Positions 36,754 to 45,539 of a stretch of DNA of 64,000 bases are shown in pieces. Made by a program: the position numbers and the translations under genes. The stretch lies in contig JAEYUW010000011.1 of assembly GCA_023432225.1 (NCBI GenBank), forward strand, positions 39,593 to 103,592, given 5' to 3'. Source of the stretch: Verrucomicrobiota bacterium (GTDB lineage: Bacteria > Verrucomicrobiota > Verrucomicrobiia > Opitutales > Opitutaceae). Below the pieces are notes generated by a model. That model had not been told where the DNA came from. It searched no databases and was given only the letters and a program-made list of their open reading frames with translations. How positions within the stretch are numbered: position 1 is the first letter of the stretch; the number at the start of each line of letters is the position of its first letter.

Positions 36754-38264
36754 CAGACGAGTTGGCAGTAATCGAGCAGGCCTTGGCGGCCGCCTTCGCG
36801 GCCGAAGCCGGATTCCTTGTAGCCGCCAAAGGGCGAGGTCGGGTCGAACTTGTTGAACGTGTTCGCCCAGACGACGCCGGCTTTCAGCTCGGTCGACATC
36901 TTCAGGATGCGAGAGCCCTTGTCGGTCCACACGCCGGCGCTGAGGCCGTAAGCGGTGTTGTTGGCCTTCTCGATCGCCTCGTCGACGGTGCGGAAAGTGA
37001 TGATCGAGAGCACGGGTCCGAAGATTTCCTCGCGCGCGATGCGGTGGCTTTGCGTGACGCCGGTGAAGATCGTCGGCGGCAGATAGAAACCCTTCTTCGG
37101 CAGACGACACGGCGGCTGCCACATCGTGGCGCCTTCTTTCACGCCAGCGTCGAGGTAGCCTTGCACGGTGTCGAGCTGGTCGCGCGAGACGATCGCGCCA
37201 ACATCGGTGTTCTTGTCGAGCGGATCGCCGACGCGGAGCACGCGCAAGCGATTCTTCAATTTCGCCACGATCGCATCAGCAACCGGCTCATGCACGAGCA
37301 GGCGCGAGCCTGCACAGCACACCTGGCCTTGGTTGAAGAAGATGCCGTTGACGATGCCTTCAACGGCTTGGTCGAGCGGCGCGTCGTCGAAGACGATGTT
37401 CGCCGCCTTGCCGCCGAGCTCCATCGTCATGCGCTTCTCGGTGCCAGCAACGGAGCGCATGATCACTTTGCCGACTTCGGTCGAGCCCGTGAACGCGATC
37501 TTGGCGGCGAGCGGATGCGCCATGATGGCGCCGCCCGTTGAGCCGGGGCCACTGATGATATTGACGACACCGGGGGGAAGGCCGGCGTCCTGGATGATCT
37601 CGGCGAGCTTCAGCGCGCAGAGCGGCGTGTTGGTAGCGGGCTTGATGACAGCGCAGTTACCCACCGCCAACGCCGGCGCGAGTTTCCAGGCCATCATCAA
37701 CAGCGGAAAGTTCCACGGAATGACCTGGCCGACGATGCCAAGCGGAGCGACACGACGACCGGGCGCGACGTATTCGAGCTTATCGGCCCAACCCGCGTGA
37801 TAGAAAAAGTGGGCGGCCGCCATCGGCACGTCGAAGTCGCGCGTTTCCTTGATCGGCTTGCCGTTGTCCATCGTCTCGGCGACGGCGAACTCGCGCGCGC
37901 GGTCCTGCAACAGGCGCGCGATGCGGTAGAGGTATTTCGCGCGCTCCGCACCGGGCAGCTTCGCCCAGGCCGGTTGCGCTTTCTGCGCGGCGGCGTAAGC
38001 CGCATCGACATCCGCCGCACCTCCGAGCGCGAACTCGGCGATCTTCGTCTCGTTGGCCGGGTTGATGGAATCGAAATACTTGCCCGACGCCGGCGCGACG
38101 AACTGGCCGCCGATGAACAGCTCGTAGCGCGCCTTCAGCTTCGGATCGGCCGTCTCGGGCGCGGGATCGAATTCCCACAGGTCGCCGAAGATCAGCTCAG
38201 GCAGCGGACGGCCTTGCGAGCGCTTGGTGGGACGGGCGGATTTTTTCTCAGTCAGAGTGGGCAT
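36753..38264 (-). CDS. Aldehyde dehydrogenase, ALDH16-like catalytic subunit
   Basis: The 503-residue enzyme oxidises an aldehyde to the acid with NAD(P)+. It has the nucleotide site GIVGQVIPWNFPLLMM, FTGSTEVGKVI, the general-base Glu in MELGGKAANIVF, the nucleophile Cys in FFNQGQVCCAGSRLLV, and the C-terminal EEIFGPVLSI and GGYKESGFGREGG. The N-terminus has an extension (IFGDLWEFDPAPE) like ALDH16 proteins. deoC lies immediately upstream, so acetaldehyde released from deoxyribose 5-phosphate is a likely substrate. The gene starts an operon with the zinc-ribbon protein, a POT transporter and the truncated ALDH. Confidence 0.94.
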   Translation of the reverse strand: MPTLTEKKSARPTKRSQGRPLPELIFGDLWEFDPAPETADPKLKARYELFIGGQFVAPASGKYFDSINPANETKIAEFALGGAADVDAAYAAAQKAQPAWAKLPGAERAKYLYRIARLLQDRAREFAVAETMDNGKPIKETRDFDVPMAAAHFFYHAGWADKLEYVAPGRRVAPLGIVGQVIPWNFPLLMMAWKLAPALAVGNCAVIKPATNTPLCALKLAEIIQDAGLPPGVVNIISGPGSTGGAIMAHPLAAKIAFTGSTEVGKVIMRSVAGTEKRMTMELGGKAANIVFDDAPLDQAVEGIVNGIFFNQGQVCCAGSRLLVHEPVADAIVAKLKNRLRVLRVGDPLDKNTDVGAIVSRDQLDTVQGYLDAGVKEGATMWQPPCRLPKKGFYLPPTIFTGVTQSHRIAREEIFGPVLSIITFRTVDEAIEKANNTAYGLSAGVWTDKGSRILKMSTELKAGVVWANTFNKFDPTSPFGGYKESGFGREGGRQGLLDYCQLV

Positions 38265-38271
38265 GGCTTGG

Positions 38272-38350
38272 AACCACTAATGCACACTAATTCACACTGA
38301 TGCCGGACGGCGGCGTGAGATTAGTGACCATTAGTGAAGATCAGTGGTTG
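38272..38350. repeat. CACTAATG-type inverted repeat
   Basis: AACCACTAATGCACACTAAT and TCACACTGAT on the left face ATTAGTGACCATTAGTGAAG and ATCAGTGGTTG on the right, around a GC-rich centre. The element fills most of the spacer between deoC and the ALDH gene, where an ALDH promoter would also have to lie. Confidence 0.75.
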
Positions 38351-38356
38351 GGAAAC

Positions 38357-39295
38357 TCAGTAAGACTCGGAGGCTTCGCTGAAATAATACGGCGCTTGGT
38401 AGGCGCCGGTCTTCTCCTTCTCGAGCTGGCGGAGCAGATCGTTCAGCAGCGACGAGGCGCCGAAACGGTAACGCGTGTTGTTGAGCCACTCGTCGCCGAG
38501 CGTCTCTTTCACGGCGGTGAGAAAATGCAGCGACTGCTTCGCCGTGCGGATGCCGCCCGCGGGCTTCATCGCGATCGCGATGCCGGTATCGAGGTAGTAA
38601 TCGCGGATCGCCTCGAGCATCACCTGATTGTTGCCGAGCGTGGCGTTGAGCGAAGTCTTGCCGGTGCTCGTCTTGATGAAGTCGCCCGGACGGATCGCCC
38701 GCATGGCGATGAAGGAAGCCGCACGGATGTTGTCGTAGGTCTCGAGTTCACTGACCTCGAGAATCACCTTCAACGTCGCTGACCCGCAGGCCTCGACGAC
38801 CGCGGAAATTTCATCCTGCACGAGACCGAAATCTCCCGCGAGAAACGCGCCGCGATTGATCACCATGTCGATCTCGTCGGCGCCGTCCTCGACCGCCGCC
38901 CGCACTTCCGCGAGACGCGTCTTCAACGGCGCCTGGCCGCTCGGAAACGCCGTCGCGACCGACGCGATGCGCACGGCGGTATCCTCACCCAGCGCGCGGC
39001 GGGCATGTTTCACCATCGACGGATAGACGCACACGGCGGCGACCTGGGGGCAGTCGAGACCTTCGTGCGGTTGCAGCGCCTTCTGGCAAAGCGAGGCGAC
39101 CTTGCCGGGCGTGTCTTTGCCCTCGAGCGTCGTGAGATCGACCATCGAGACCGCGAGCTTGAGACCTTGGATCTTGGAGTTCTTCTTGATGCTTCGCGTC
39201 GTGTATTTGGCGACGCGCTCCTCGATCCCCACCTGATCCACCGTGCCGATTTCATTGAACAACCGCCGGAAGGCGGCATTCCCAGAGAGTGACAT
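38357..39295 (-). CDS. deoC: Deoxyribose-phosphate aldolase
   Basis: DeoC splits 2-deoxyribose 5-phosphate into acetaldehyde and glyceraldehyde 3-phosphate. The 312-residue protein is longer than E. coli DeoC (259), with an N-terminal extension of about 50 residues, as in several other bacterial groups. Core motifs: VAAVCVYPSMVKHARRAL, ADEIDMVINRGAFL, LKVILEVSEL and the Schiff-base Lys in DFIKTSTGKTS, with KPAGGIRTA near the C-terminus. Start at 39295 (MSLSGNAAFRR). It lies 93 bases before the ALDH gene on the same strand; together they would convert the deoxyribose side chain to acetate. Confidence 0.95.
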   Translation of the reverse strand: MSLSGNAAFRRLFNEIGTVDQVGIEERVAKYTTRSIKKNSKIQGLKLAVSMVDLTTLEGKDTPGKVASLCQKALQPHEGLDCPQVAAVCVYPSMVKHARRALGEDTAVRIASVATAFPSGQAPLKTRLAEVRAAVEDGADEIDMVINRGAFLAGDFGLVQDEISAVVEACGSATLKVILEVSELETYDNIRAASFIAMRAIRPGDFIKTSTGKTSLNATLGNNQVMLEAIRDYYLDTGIAIAMKPAGGIRTAKQSLHFLTAVKETLGDEWLNNTRYRFGASSLLNDLLRQLEKEKTGAYQAPYYFSEASESY

Positions 39296-39332
39296 GATGC
39301 GCGGACTATCCGGCGGTTCCCCTCTGAAAACA

Positions 39333-40265
39333 ATGGCAAAGTCATACGGCACCACGGCGTTTTTGCTCGCTTTCGCCTGCCTGCAGCTGCCCGCGCTCAC
39401 CGCGTCCACGCCCCTGCCCTTTTCCGGTCCGGCCGATGCCACCCCATTGGCGGAGCCGAAAAACCGCGAGGCGAGCGGCCTCGCCGCTTCACGCCGCACG
39501 CCCGGTCTGTTGTGGGTGCACAGCGACAGCGGCGGTGAGCCCGTCCTCTACGGCGTGGACGCCACAACCGGTGAACGTCGCGCGACGCTGCGCCTGAAAG
39601 GCTGCACGAACACGGACTGGGAGGACATCGCGTCCTTCGAGAAGGACAGCAAGGCTTGGCTCGTCGTCGGCGATATTGGCGACAACTACGCGCGCCGCCC
39701 CGCGATCCTGCTGCACGTTTTGGAGGAGCCTGATCCGGTCACGTTGCGGCCCGACGCCGAGACCGAAATCGCTCCGGCCTACACGCTACGTGTCGTCTAC
39801 GAAGATCTCGCGCGCGACTGCGAATCGCTCGCCGTGGACCCGCGCGAGGGCTTCATCTACCTGATCTCGAAACGCAACGCCGTGCCGCGCCTCTATCGCT
39901 TGCCTCTCGCACCGAACAAGGAACTCGTCGTCGCTCGCCACGTTGGGATGGTGCCGCACGTGCCACAGCCCGACTTTTTCCAGCGCCTCCTCAAAACGCC
40001 CACCGGACGCTATCGTGCCGAGCCTTGCGCCATGGACTTCGCGCCCGATGGTTCGGCGGCCGTCGTGCTCACCTATGGCGATACCCTGTTTTTTCCTCGC
40101 GCGGCTCACGAATCCTGGGCCGAGGCGCTGGCTAAAAACCCCATTATCCTCGGTGCCCATAACCTGCCTCAGGCTGAGGCCGTCTGCTTCAGCGCGGATG
40201 GGCGGGCGATTTTTGTGACCTCCGAGGAATCGCCGCGTCTGCTGCGCTACGACCGCACGCGTTGA
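39333..40265 (+). CDS. Secreted protein with beta-propeller-like repeats
   Basis: The 310-residue product has a signal peptide (GTTAFLLAFACLQLPALTA) and a strand-rich mature part: SGLAASRRTPGLLWVHSDSG, then WEDIASFEKDSKAWLVVGDI, CESLAVDPREGFIYLISKR and AEAVCFSADGRAIFVTSEE. The regularly spaced blades suggest a six- or seven-bladed propeller of the PE-PGRS-associated / SdiA-regulated type, but no exact family is named. It is divergent from deoC with only 37 bases between the starts, so the two share a compact control region. Confidence 0.7.
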   Translation: MAKSYGTTAFLLAFACLQLPALTASTPLPFSGPADATPLAEPKNREASGLAASRRTPGLLWVHSDSGGEPVLYGVDATTGERRATLRLKGCTNTDWEDIASFEKDSKAWLVVGDIGDNYARRPAILLHVLEEPDPVTLRPDAETEIAPAYTLRVVYEDLARDCESLAVDPREGFIYLISKRNAVPRLYRLPLAPNKELVVARHVGMVPHVPQPDFFQRLLKTPTGRYRAEPCAMDFAPDGSAAVVLTYGDTLFFPRAAHESWAEALAKNPIILGAHNLPQAEAVCFSADGRAIFVTSEESPRLLRYDRTR

Positions 40266-40310
40266 CGCGGCGGACTTGCGGGCCTCTCGCGCACCTGCAT
40301 CCTGCTCCCT

Positions 40311-40715
40311 ATGCCTGAAGCCACCACGCCGCCCCCCGAATCCACGCAGCCGCACGGCGAGCTCGTCATCCGCACCATCGCCATGCCCGCCGATACCAAT
40401 GCGAACGGCGACATCTTTGGCGGCTGGCTCATGTCGCAGATGGACCTCGGCGCCGCCATCGTGGCCAAAAACATCTCCCGCAGCCGCGTCACGACCGTCG
40501 CCGTCGACGGCATGGTGTTTCACAACCCGGTTTACGTCGGCGATATCGTGAACTGCCACGCCCGCCTGCTGAAAGTAGGCCGCACCTCCATGCGGATCGA
40601 CATCGAGGCTTGGGTGCAACGCGGCAAGGACGGCGAGTTGCTCCAGGTCACCGAAGGCATCTTCACCTACGTCGCGATCAACGACCAAGGCCGGCCGCAC
40701 CCGGTGTATCGCTGA
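40311..40715 (+). CDS. Acyl-CoA thioesterase, YciA-type hotdog fold
   Basis: The 134-residue protein has the hotdog-fold signature ANGDIFGGWLMSQMDLGAA with conserved FGG and Asp, then RVTTVAVDGMVFHNPVYVGD and RTSMRIDIEAWVQR. It hydrolyses acyl-CoA to free acid and CoA in the cytoplasm, probably for short to medium chains. Its stop overlaps the next start by one base (TGATG). Confidence 0.92.
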   Translation: MPEATTPPPESTQPHGELVIRTIAMPADTNANGDIFGGWLMSQMDLGAAIVAKNISRSRVTTVAVDGMVFHNPVYVGDIVNCHARLLKVGRTSMRIDIEAWVQRGKDGELLQVTEGIFTYVAINDQGRPHPVYR

Positions 40716-41194
40716 TGAAACCACGCCGGGCCTTCCTCTTTGCCCTGGTGGTCGCGTTGAGCAGCGCCCTGACAGCAGCCGCGCAGCGCCCGACGCTCGC
40801 CGACGGCCTCAAGGCCGCGGTCCTCCGCGCCGACGAGACGCGCATCTATGCGCTGCTGGCGGCGGACATCGGCGCGCTCGACGACATGCTGGCGCCGGAC
40901 TGTCTCTACGTGCACTCCAACGGCCGCGTGCAGACCAAGGCGCAGTTCCTCGGAGACCTGAAGAGCGGCGCGTTCAAATACGCGGCGCTCCGTTACACCG
41001 CGCTGCCTCAGGTCCGGCTGTATAGCAACGAGACCGCCATTCTCACCGGTCCGATGCAGATCGAAGTCGTGCTGTCCGACGGCAAAACCCTGAAGCCCGC
41101 GCTGGTGATCACTGCCATCTACGCCCTGCTCCATGATCGCTGGCAGCTCGTTTCCTACCAATCGACGAACGCACCAGCGGCATCACCGAAATAG
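40715..41194 (+). CDS. Exported NTF2-like (DUF4440-type) protein
   Basis: The 159-residue product has a signal peptide (FLFALVVALSSALTAAAQ) and an NTF2-like fold: DETRIYALLAADIGALDDML followed by APDCLYVHSNGRVQTKAQFL and YALLHDRWQLVSYQST. Such domains bind small ligands or act as simple enzymes or stabilisers; no activity can be assigned. It is coupled to the thioesterase gene. Confidence 0.75.
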   Translation: MKPRRAFLFALVVALSSALTAAAQRPTLADGLKAAVLRADETRIYALLAADIGALDDMLAPDCLYVHSNGRVQTKAQFLGDLKSGAFKYAALRYTALPQVRLYSNETAILTGPMQIEVVLSDGKTLKPALVITAIYALLHDRWQLVSYQSTNAPAASPK

Positions 41195-41233
41195 TTGGCC
41201 CGAATCATCGGGCTATTGCGCGCTATTCCTCGC

Positions 41234-41755
41234 ATGAACCTCCTCGTCCTGTCCGCGAGCCTCAATCCCGACAGCAACAGCCGGCTGCTCGCGCGCGCCG
41301 CGCACGCCGAGCTGGTTTCTGCCGGCCACGACGCCACGTTGCTCGATTTGCGCGAGCTGCCGCTTCCGCCGTGTGACGGCGCGGCGGCCTACCGCCACGA
41401 GAACACGGCGCAGGCGCGGAATCTCATCACCAGCGCCGCCGGTATTCTCGTGGCGACGCCGATCTACAACTACGACGTGAATGCGGCGGTGAAGAACCTC
41501 GTGGAGCTCACGGGCAAGGCTTGGGAAAACAAGATCGTGGGCTTCGCGTGCTGTGCCGGTGGCGCGTCGAGCTACATGAGCATCATGGGGCTCGCCAATA
41601 GTCTGATGCTCGATTTCCGCTGCACGATCGTGCCGCGCTTTGTCTACGCCACCGAGGCGGATTTTTCGAGCGAGGCGATCACGAATGCTGACGTCGTCCG
41701 ACGGACACAGGAACTCGCCACGACGCTCGCACGCTACGCCCGGGCGCTGCAGTAG
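41234..41755 (+). CDS. NADPH-dependent FMN reductase family protein
   Basis: The 173-residue flavodoxin-like protein begins MNLLVLSASLNPDSNSRLLA (FMN phosphate loop) and has ILVATPIYNYDVNAAVKNLV, the family signature at the flavin site, and CCAGGASSYMS. It reduces FMN or quinone-type acceptors using NAD(P)H. The ATG at 41234 places the flavin loop at the N-terminus as in the family; an ATG-like codon 39 bases upstream is less likely. Confidence 0.9.
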   Translation: MNLLVLSASLNPDSNSRLLARAAHAELVSAGHDATLLDLRELPLPPCDGAAAYRHENTAQARNLITSAAGILVATPIYNYDVNAAVKNLVELTGKAWENKIVGFACCAGGASSYMSIMGLANSLMLDFRCTIVPRFVYATEADFSSEAITNADVVRRTQELATTLARYARALQ

Positions 41756-41765
41756 CGCCATTCGC

Positions 41766-41867
41766 GGTGGAATGAGTTGACCTGAACGCGTTCAAGAACG
41801 TTCGCTCGCCGATTCTGCGCGCAACGGGCTGCGGGCCCAGAACGCGTTGAGGTCAACGCGTTCCACC
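41766..41867. repeat. GTGGAACGCGTTGACC family repeat (copy 2)
   Basis: GGTGGAATGAGTTGACCTGA opens and GAACGCGTTGAGGTCAACGC then GTTCCACC closes a 102-base element between the FMN reductase gene and rarD. The right half is a near-perfect palindrome AACGCGTTGAGGTCAACGCGTT. Confidence 0.88.
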
Positions 41868-41934
41868 CTGCTGCGCGTGGCCCGCTACCGCGAAACAGTT
41901 TCCGCCATAACTCGGGCGCAAGTGCGCGGGCCCG

Positions 41935-42879
41935 TTGACGATCGCGAGGGCTTCGCGCACGTTTCGCGGCATCTTGGCCCTCGCACCTCCGCATCCCGAA
42001 GCCCGTCGCGGCGCGCTCGCCGCCGTCGGCGCGTTCACATTTTGGGGCATCATTCCGATCTACTGGAAGTTCCTCGCGCACATCAGTCCGGTGGAGCTGA
42101 TCATGCACCGCGCGGTGTGGTCGCTCGTATTCCTGCTCGGCGTGCTGCGCTGGCAAGATCGTCTCGCGACCGTGTGGGCCGCGTTCAAGTCGCCGCGCGT
42201 GCTCGGGCTCAACTTCGCGACCGGCACACTCCTGATGGGCAATTGGCTCACGTTCATCTGGGCCGTGAACAACGACCACATCCTCGACTCCAGCCTCGGC
42301 TACTTCCTGGTGCCACTGTTCAACGTCGCGGCTGGCTTCGTCCTTTTCCATGAGCGCCCGCGCCCGTTGCAATGGATCGCGATCGCGCTGGCCGCCAGCG
42401 GCGTGGCTTGGCTGTTGTTCCGCGTCGATCACGTGCCGTGGGTCGCGCTGATCATCGTGGCGACGTGGAGCGGCTACGGCTTGATCCGCAAAAAATCCCC
42501 GATGGGCGCGCTGGACGGCCTGACCGTCGAGACGCTGCTCTACCTTCCCCTCACGGCGGGTTATCTGATTTGGCTCGCTTGGCACGGACGCGGCGCGATC
42601 GGACACGTAAGCCCGACCGAGCATGTGCTCGTTTTCTGCTCGGGCTGGATCACGGCGATCCCGCTCGTGTGGTTCGCTTACGGCGCTGTGCGCATCCGGC
42701 TCACTACACTCGGGCTGCTGCAATACATCGCGCCCTCGCTCGCGTTCCTAGTCGGCTGGCTCGTGTATCGGGAGCCGTTCGACGGGCTGCGCGCGATTTC
42801 GTTCGGACTCATCTGGTGCGGACTCGCGTGCTACAGCGCCGACAGTTTCTGGACTCAGCGCAAAGCGCTCGTTGGTTGA
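41935..42879 (+). CDS. rarD: RarD-type EamA transporter
   Basis: The 314-residue protein has two EamA repeats with ten membrane helices. The start of the first, GALAAVGAFTFWGIIPIYWK, is typical of RarD, as are ELIMHRAVWSLVFLL, NWLTFIWAVNNDHILDSSLG and YFLVPLFNV. It probably exports a metabolite; RarD substrates are not well known. The reading frame starts with TTG at 41935 and there is no ATG near, so the exact start is uncertain. A bipartite repeat lies 67 bases upstream. Confidence 0.9.
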   Translation: MTIARASRTFRGILALAPPHPEARRGALAAVGAFTFWGIIPIYWKFLAHISPVELIMHRAVWSLVFLLGVLRWQDRLATVWAAFKSPRVLGLNFATGTLLMGNWLTFIWAVNNDHILDSSLGYFLVPLFNVAAGFVLFHERPRPLQWIAIALAASGVAWLLFRVDHVPWVALIIVATWSGYGLIRKKSPMGALDGLTVETLLYLPLTAGYLIWLAWHGRGAIGHVSPTEHVLVFCSGWITAIPLVWFAYGAVRIRLTTLGLLQYIAPSLAFLVGWLVYREPFDGLRAISFGLIWCGLACYSADSFWTQRKALVG

Positions 42880-42948
42880 TACGCAAAATCTCACCGGAAG
42901 TTGCCGTTGCGTGACCAAAGCGCGCGCGTAACGTCTTTCACCCTGAAC

Positions 42949-43692
42949 ATGAAACCCCAACTCCGTCGGTTCCTCACCGCCGTCGCGTTCGTCGCGGCCT
43001 CCCTGTCCCTCTTCGCGCAAGGCGCGAAGCCCTACGATCCGAGCATCGGCGCGCCCAAGCGCGGCAACGCTCGCTTCTACGAACTGCACTCCCAGCACCT
43101 GAAACGCGCGAAGGAGCCGATGCAGCTCCTGTTCATCGGCGACTCGATCACCGAAGGCTGGGGCAAAGCGCCCGCCGTTTGGAAGGCGAACTACGAAAAA
43201 TACCAGGCCGCGAACTTCGGCATCGGCGGCGACCGCACCGAACACGTCATCTGGCGCATCGAGGACGGCGTCCTCAAAGGCGTTAAGCCGAAGGTCGTCG
43301 TGCTGATGCTCGGCACCAACAACTCCAGCAACCACACCGGCCAGCAAATCGCCGCCGCCGACAAAAAGATCGTCGAACTGATTCGCTCCGAAATTCCGGA
43401 AGCCAAGGTGCTGCTGCTGGCGATTTTTCCGCGTGGTCCGCGCAAGGACAAAGAAGGCAAGATCATCGATGACGCCGTGCAGCGCATGCAGGTGATCAAC
43501 GAGGCGAACGCGATTCTAGCCAAACTCGATGACGGGAAGAATGTCCGCTTCCTCGACATCGGCGCGAAGTTCCTCGGCGCCGACGGCAAGATTCCGGACG
43601 CCATCATGCCCGATCAGCTGCACCCCACCGCCGCCGGCTATCAGATCTGGGCCGATGCCATGCGCCCGCTGCTCGAAGAAATGATGAAGTGA
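42949..43692 (+). CDS. Exported GDSL/SGNH-family esterase
   Basis: The 247-residue protein has a signal peptide (LTAVAFVAASLSLFAQG) and a full SGNH set: block I LLFIGDSITEGWG with the catalytic Ser, Gly in FGIGGDRTEHVIWRI, Asn in LMLGTNNSS, and the Asp-His pair in PDQLHPTAAGY. This resembles platelet-activating-factor acetylhydrolase-like esterases that act on acetylated sugars or lipids outside the cytoplasm. It is followed by a terminator. Confidence 0.92.
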   Translation: MKPQLRRFLTAVAFVAASLSLFAQGAKPYDPSIGAPKRGNARFYELHSQHLKRAKEPMQLLFIGDSITEGWGKAPAVWKANYEKYQAANFGIGGDRTEHVIWRIEDGVLKGVKPKVVVLMLGTNNSSNHTGQQIAAADKKIVELIRSEIPEAKVLLLAIFPRGPRKDKEGKIIDDAVQRMQVINEANAILAKLDDGKNVRFLDIGAKFLGADGKIPDAIMPDQLHPTAAGYQIWADAMRPLLEEMMK

Positions 43693-43730
43693 GCCGCTGC
43701 GCCCCAAGCGCACCTCCCGCCCAAAAAACA

Positions 43731-43758
43731 AGCGCCGGCGAAACACCGGCGCTTTTTC
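43731..43758 (+). terminator. Terminator after the GDSL esterase gene
   Basis: AGCGCCGG / CCGGCGCT stem with a CGAAACA loop and TTTTT tail. Confidence 0.88.
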
Positions 43759-43761
43759 GTG

Positions 43762-43844
43762 GGTGGAGCGCATTGACCTCCATACGCTCTGGAATCCGAC
43801 CCGCGGCGAGAGCCGCAGAACGCGTTGAGCTCAACGCGTTCCAC
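43762..43844. repeat. GTGGAACGCGTTGACC family repeat (copy 3)
   Basis: GGTGGAGCGCATTGACCTCC opens and AACGCGTTGAGCTCAACGCG then TTCCACC closes an 83-base element in the spacer between converging genes. The right half is a perfect 20-base palindrome-like hairpin. Confidence 0.88.
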
Positions 43845-43875
43845 CTCTGCAACCGACGTCCCTGCTCCCGGGATT

Positions 43876-44370
43876 TCAGTTCAGCGGCAGATTCTTGCCG
43901 AAATCGACCAACTCCATCTCGAACACCAGCGTCGCCCGCTTGGGGATTTTCGGCGGATTACCGCGCGTGCCGTAGCCGAGTTCGTAGGGAACGATCAGGA
44001 GCCACTTTTCGCCTTTGTGCATGCGCGTGAGCGCCTGGTCCCAAGCGGGAATGAGTTCATCGCGGCCCACGCGCGGTTTGAACGGGTGCGCAGGATCAAG
44101 CGATTGGTCGAACACGGTTCCGTCGAGCAGCATACCCTTGTAGAGCACGGCGGCGCGGTCGCCGGCCTGGGGAGTCGGACTGCTTTGATCCCCCGGATTC
44201 AGGACGATGTAGCGCAATCCGGTGGAGGTTTTCTTGGCGTTCGGCCAGCGGTTTTCCACGACCTCGAGATCCTCCGGCGGCAAACGCTCGCGCTGGGCGA
44301 ACAGAGGCGAGGCGCTCAAAAACGCGACACTGACAAACAGAAAAGCGAAACGGCGGACGATGGGGCTCAT
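43876..44370 (-). CDS. Exported FKBP-type peptidyl-prolyl isomerase
   Basis: The 164-residue protein has a signal peptide (FAFLFVSVAFLSASPLFAQ) and an FKBP domain: GDRAAVLYKGMLLDGTVFDQ, RDELIPAWDQALTRMHKGEK, LLIVPYELGYGTRGNPPKIP and ATLVFEMELVDF. It isomerises proline bonds of envelope proteins. It overlaps the upstream carboxypeptidase gene by four bases, so the two are co-translated. Confidence 0.94.
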   Translation of the reverse strand: MSPIVRRFAFLFVSVAFLSASPLFAQRERLPPEDLEVVENRWPNAKKTSTGLRYIVLNPGDQSSPTPQAGDRAAVLYKGMLLDGTVFDQSLDPAHPFKPRVGRDELIPAWDQALTRMHKGEKWLLIVPYELGYGTRGNPPKIPKRATLVFEMELVDFGKNLPLN

Positions 44371-45482
44371 GGTTTCTTCGGCGAAGCGACAGGAGGAATG
44401 ACGCGGAAGACTACCGCAGGTTCCTTCGCCGTCGAGGATTCATCGCTCGGTGACGCGGGCGCGGGAACCGCGCTGGTCTTCAAAGTTGGGATCGCCTCGG
44501 CGGCGTGGGTGGAGGCCGGCAGCGGCTTCGGCGCCGGCACTCCTGCTTGGGACGGCTGAACGGTCGGAACAGGACCGTCGGCCACGGGCGTGATCGTCGC
44601 TGGGGCGGCCGCGAACCCGCGCTCCAACATTTCGATCATCTTCAAATCGCGCGCACGCCCCTTGTCGACCGAGCGATTGGGGCCAAAGGAACCCATGATG
44701 ACCGCGACTATTCGGCGACCGTTACGTTCTGCGGTCGCGCTCAGGCAATAACCCGCGGCCTCGGTGTAACCGGTCTTAAGTCCATCGACGCCGGCGATTT
44801 TGCCGATGAGCTTGTTGTGATTGATCATCATCATCGGCCCTTGGGATCGTCCCAAGCCGAACGCGCGCTCGCGCACCGCAGTGTATTTCAGGACGTCGGT
44901 GCTTTGCACGAGGTAGCGGCAAAGCTTCGCAAAATCGCGCGGCGTGGTGAGGTCGCCTTCGCTGGCCCGACGGCTCGGCGGTGGCAGGCCGTGCGGCGAC
45001 CGGAAGGTGGTGCTGTTCAAACCGAGGGATCGCGCCTTCGCATTCATGAGTTCAACGAACCCTTCGACCGATCCGGCCGCGGTGCGCGCCAGCGCATGCG
45101 CGGCATCGTTGGCCGATTGGATCATCATCGCGTAGACTAGATCCTCGACGGAGAATTTCTCGCGCGGATCGAGATACACTTGCGTGCCACCCATTTTCGA
45201 ATCGGAGGCATCGACCTGGACCACCGTCTGCAACGTCAGCGAGCCGTCGGCGAGTTTGTCGTGCAGGACGGCGAAGGTCATGAGCTTCGTCATGCTCGCC
45301 GGCGGGTTGGTCACGTCGGCATTGTCCTCCCACAGCGATTGACCGGTGGCAGCGTCGATCACGATCGCACCCGTGTAGCTGCCCGGCGAGGGCGTGCTGT
45401 GCGTGGAGGCCTTCGGTTTCGCACGCGCGAGCGGCACGAAGGCAAAAAAGGAAACAAGAAAAAGCCGGAACCAGAGCTTCAT
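44367..45482 (-). CDS. D-alanyl-D-alanine carboxypeptidase (S11, DacA-like)
   Basis: The 371-residue protein trims the terminal D-Ala of peptidoglycan stem peptides. It has a signal peptide (FRLFLVSFFAFVPLARA) and the three penicillin-binding motifs: SxxK in PPASMTKLMTF, SxN in MIQSANDAAHAL and KTG in VDGLKTGYTEAAGYC. The catalytic domain ends near residue 280. The remainder is a Pro/Ala/Thr-rich tail instead of the usual PBP5 C-terminal domain with amphipathic anchor, so it may be soluble or bound otherwise. Confidence 0.94.
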   Translation of the reverse strand: MKLWFRLFLVSFFAFVPLARAKPKASTHSTPSPGSYTGAIVIDAATGQSLWEDNADVTNPPASMTKLMTFAVLHDKLADGSLTLQTVVQVDASDSKMGGTQVYLDPREKFSVEDLVYAMMIQSANDAAHALARTAAGSVEGFVELMNAKARSLGLNSTTFRSPHGLPPPSRRASEGDLTTPRDFAKLCRYLVQSTDVLKYTAVRERAFGLGRSQGPMMMINHNKLIGKIAGVDGLKTGYTEAAGYCLSATAERNGRRIVAVIMGSFGPNRSVDKGRARDLKMIEMLERGFAAAPATITPVADGPVPTVQPSQAGVPAPKPLPASTHAAEAIPTLKTSAVPAPASPSDESSTAKEPAVVFRVIPPVASPKKP

Positions 45483-45539
45483 GAAAGAGTGCGCGCAACA
45501 GAGCGGCGCGAAAACGGCGACGCAACCGAAAAGCCCGGC

